In this document: piece by piece, positions 63,889 to 64,000 of the stretch
How positions within the stretch are numbered: position 1 is the stretch's first letter
Layout of the letters: each line of letters begins with the position of its first letter
Notes under the pieces: generated by a model
Database searches by the model: none
Told to the model about the DNA's origin: nothing
The model's input: the letters and a program-made list of their open reading frames with translations, nothing else
Position numbers and translations under genes: made by a program
Origin: an uncultured delta proteobacterium
GTDB lineage: Bacteria > Myxococcota > Myxococcia > Myxococcales > 40CM-4-68-19
NCBI GenBank assembly: GCA_903911145.1
Contig: CAIWCD010000052.1
Coordinates: 62,001-126,000, forward strand
Length of the DNA stretch: 64,000 nt
Reading direction: 5' to 3'

Positions 63889-64000
63889 TAGAACTTCCCT
63901 TGAATTGATGCGCCGTCCGGCGAGAGAAGAAACAGCGTGCCGCCGACAGCGAGCGCGCCCAGGCCGGTCGCGCCGACAATGAGGGCGGCGACGCCAGCGG
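63888..64000 (-). CDS. C-terminal end of a membrane-anchored protein, first gene of the second cassette
   Basis: Only the last 37 residues are in the window. They form a hydrophobic helix (AGVAALIVGATGLGALAV, GGTLFLLSPDG) followed by ASIQGKF and a TAA stop. This matches in character the C-terminal helix of the protein at 31706-32980 (ANILFIAGGIAAAAGLTF). The stop overlaps the ATG of the lipoprotein gene by one base, as in that pair. The rest of the gene lies beyond the right edge. Confidence 0.6.
   Translation of the reverse strand, partial: AGVAALIVGATGLGALAVGGTLFLLSPDGASIQGKF

Overview
The window is a high-G+C bacterial chromosome segment (about two thirds G+C by eye) densely packed with genes on both strands. 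No intergenic gap exceeds 250 bases, and many neighbours overlap through ATGA, GTGA or TAATG junctions. I see no tRNA, rRNA, CRISPR array, insertion sequence or phage gene. Four things suggest a myxobacterium or relative (Myxococcota): a Ser/Thr kinase fused to WD40 repeats, at least seven predicted lipoproteins of which two are large Cys-rich/Ig-like/beta-propeller proteins, a ferrochelatase with an internal cysteine cluster, and CsgG/LpoB-like secreted proteins with a Cys pair. This is inference; no ribosomal marker is present.

Layout. 1-3.9 kb: the start of a complex I operon (nuoA-B-C-D-G, minus strand) behind a good sigma-70-type promoter; nuoG runs off the left edge. 4.1-8.7 kb: an EthA-like Baeyer-Villiger monooxygenase diverging from an Ig-repeat lipoprotein that ends at a hairpin terminator. 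8.8-13.7 kb: a ketopantoate-reductase-like enzyme, a predicted outer-membrane barrel with a possible CTG start, a FabG-type reductase, a membrane-anchored thioredoxin-like protein and MoaA. 13.7-18.6 kb: a TetR-EmrA-EmrB efflux operon with a dense array of operator half-sites, preceded by an EamA transporter overlapping an Hpt protein. 18.7-23.3 kb: a likely plus-strand operon of periplasmic trypsin-like protease, YkgJ/FliB-like Cys-cluster protein, CsgG-like secreted protein and SplB-like radical SAM protein. 23.3-27.6 kb: a GNAT/frataxin pair diverging from glycogen phosphorylase and a PfkB sugar kinase. 27.6-31.7 kb: three more transporters (two MFS, one MATE).

31.7-36.7 kb: a secreted membrane-anchored protein translationally coupled to a large Cys-rich/Ig/propeller lipoprotein. 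36.6-41.5 kb: ferrochelatase, a large secreted alpha/beta-hydrolase, biotin synthase and a small methyltransferase. 41.6-46.1 kb: the large subunit of glutamate synthase, without gltD. 46.3-53.0 kb: a membrane-anchored repeat protein ending in a PDZ domain, a secreted glutathione peroxidase, a GH31 lipoprotein and an LPP20-like lipoprotein. 53.0-57.9 kb: the kinase-WD40 protein and a methyltransferase. 57.9-61.8 kb: YbeY, a degenerate metallophosphoesterase, a lipoprotein, and an acyl-CoA dehydrogenase behind a FadR-type palindrome. 61.8-64 kb: a second Cys-rich/Ig/propeller lipoprotein, again joined by TAATG to a preceding gene whose visible C-terminus is a membrane helix.

The most interesting item is this two-gene cassette, which appears twice about 27 kb apart (31706-36651 and 61846 to the right edge). 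In both copies a protein with a C-terminal transmembrane helix is followed, with a one-base stop/start overlap, by a lipoprotein of the same four-part architecture. I cannot assign a function, but the repeated coupling suggests a two-component cell-envelope module.
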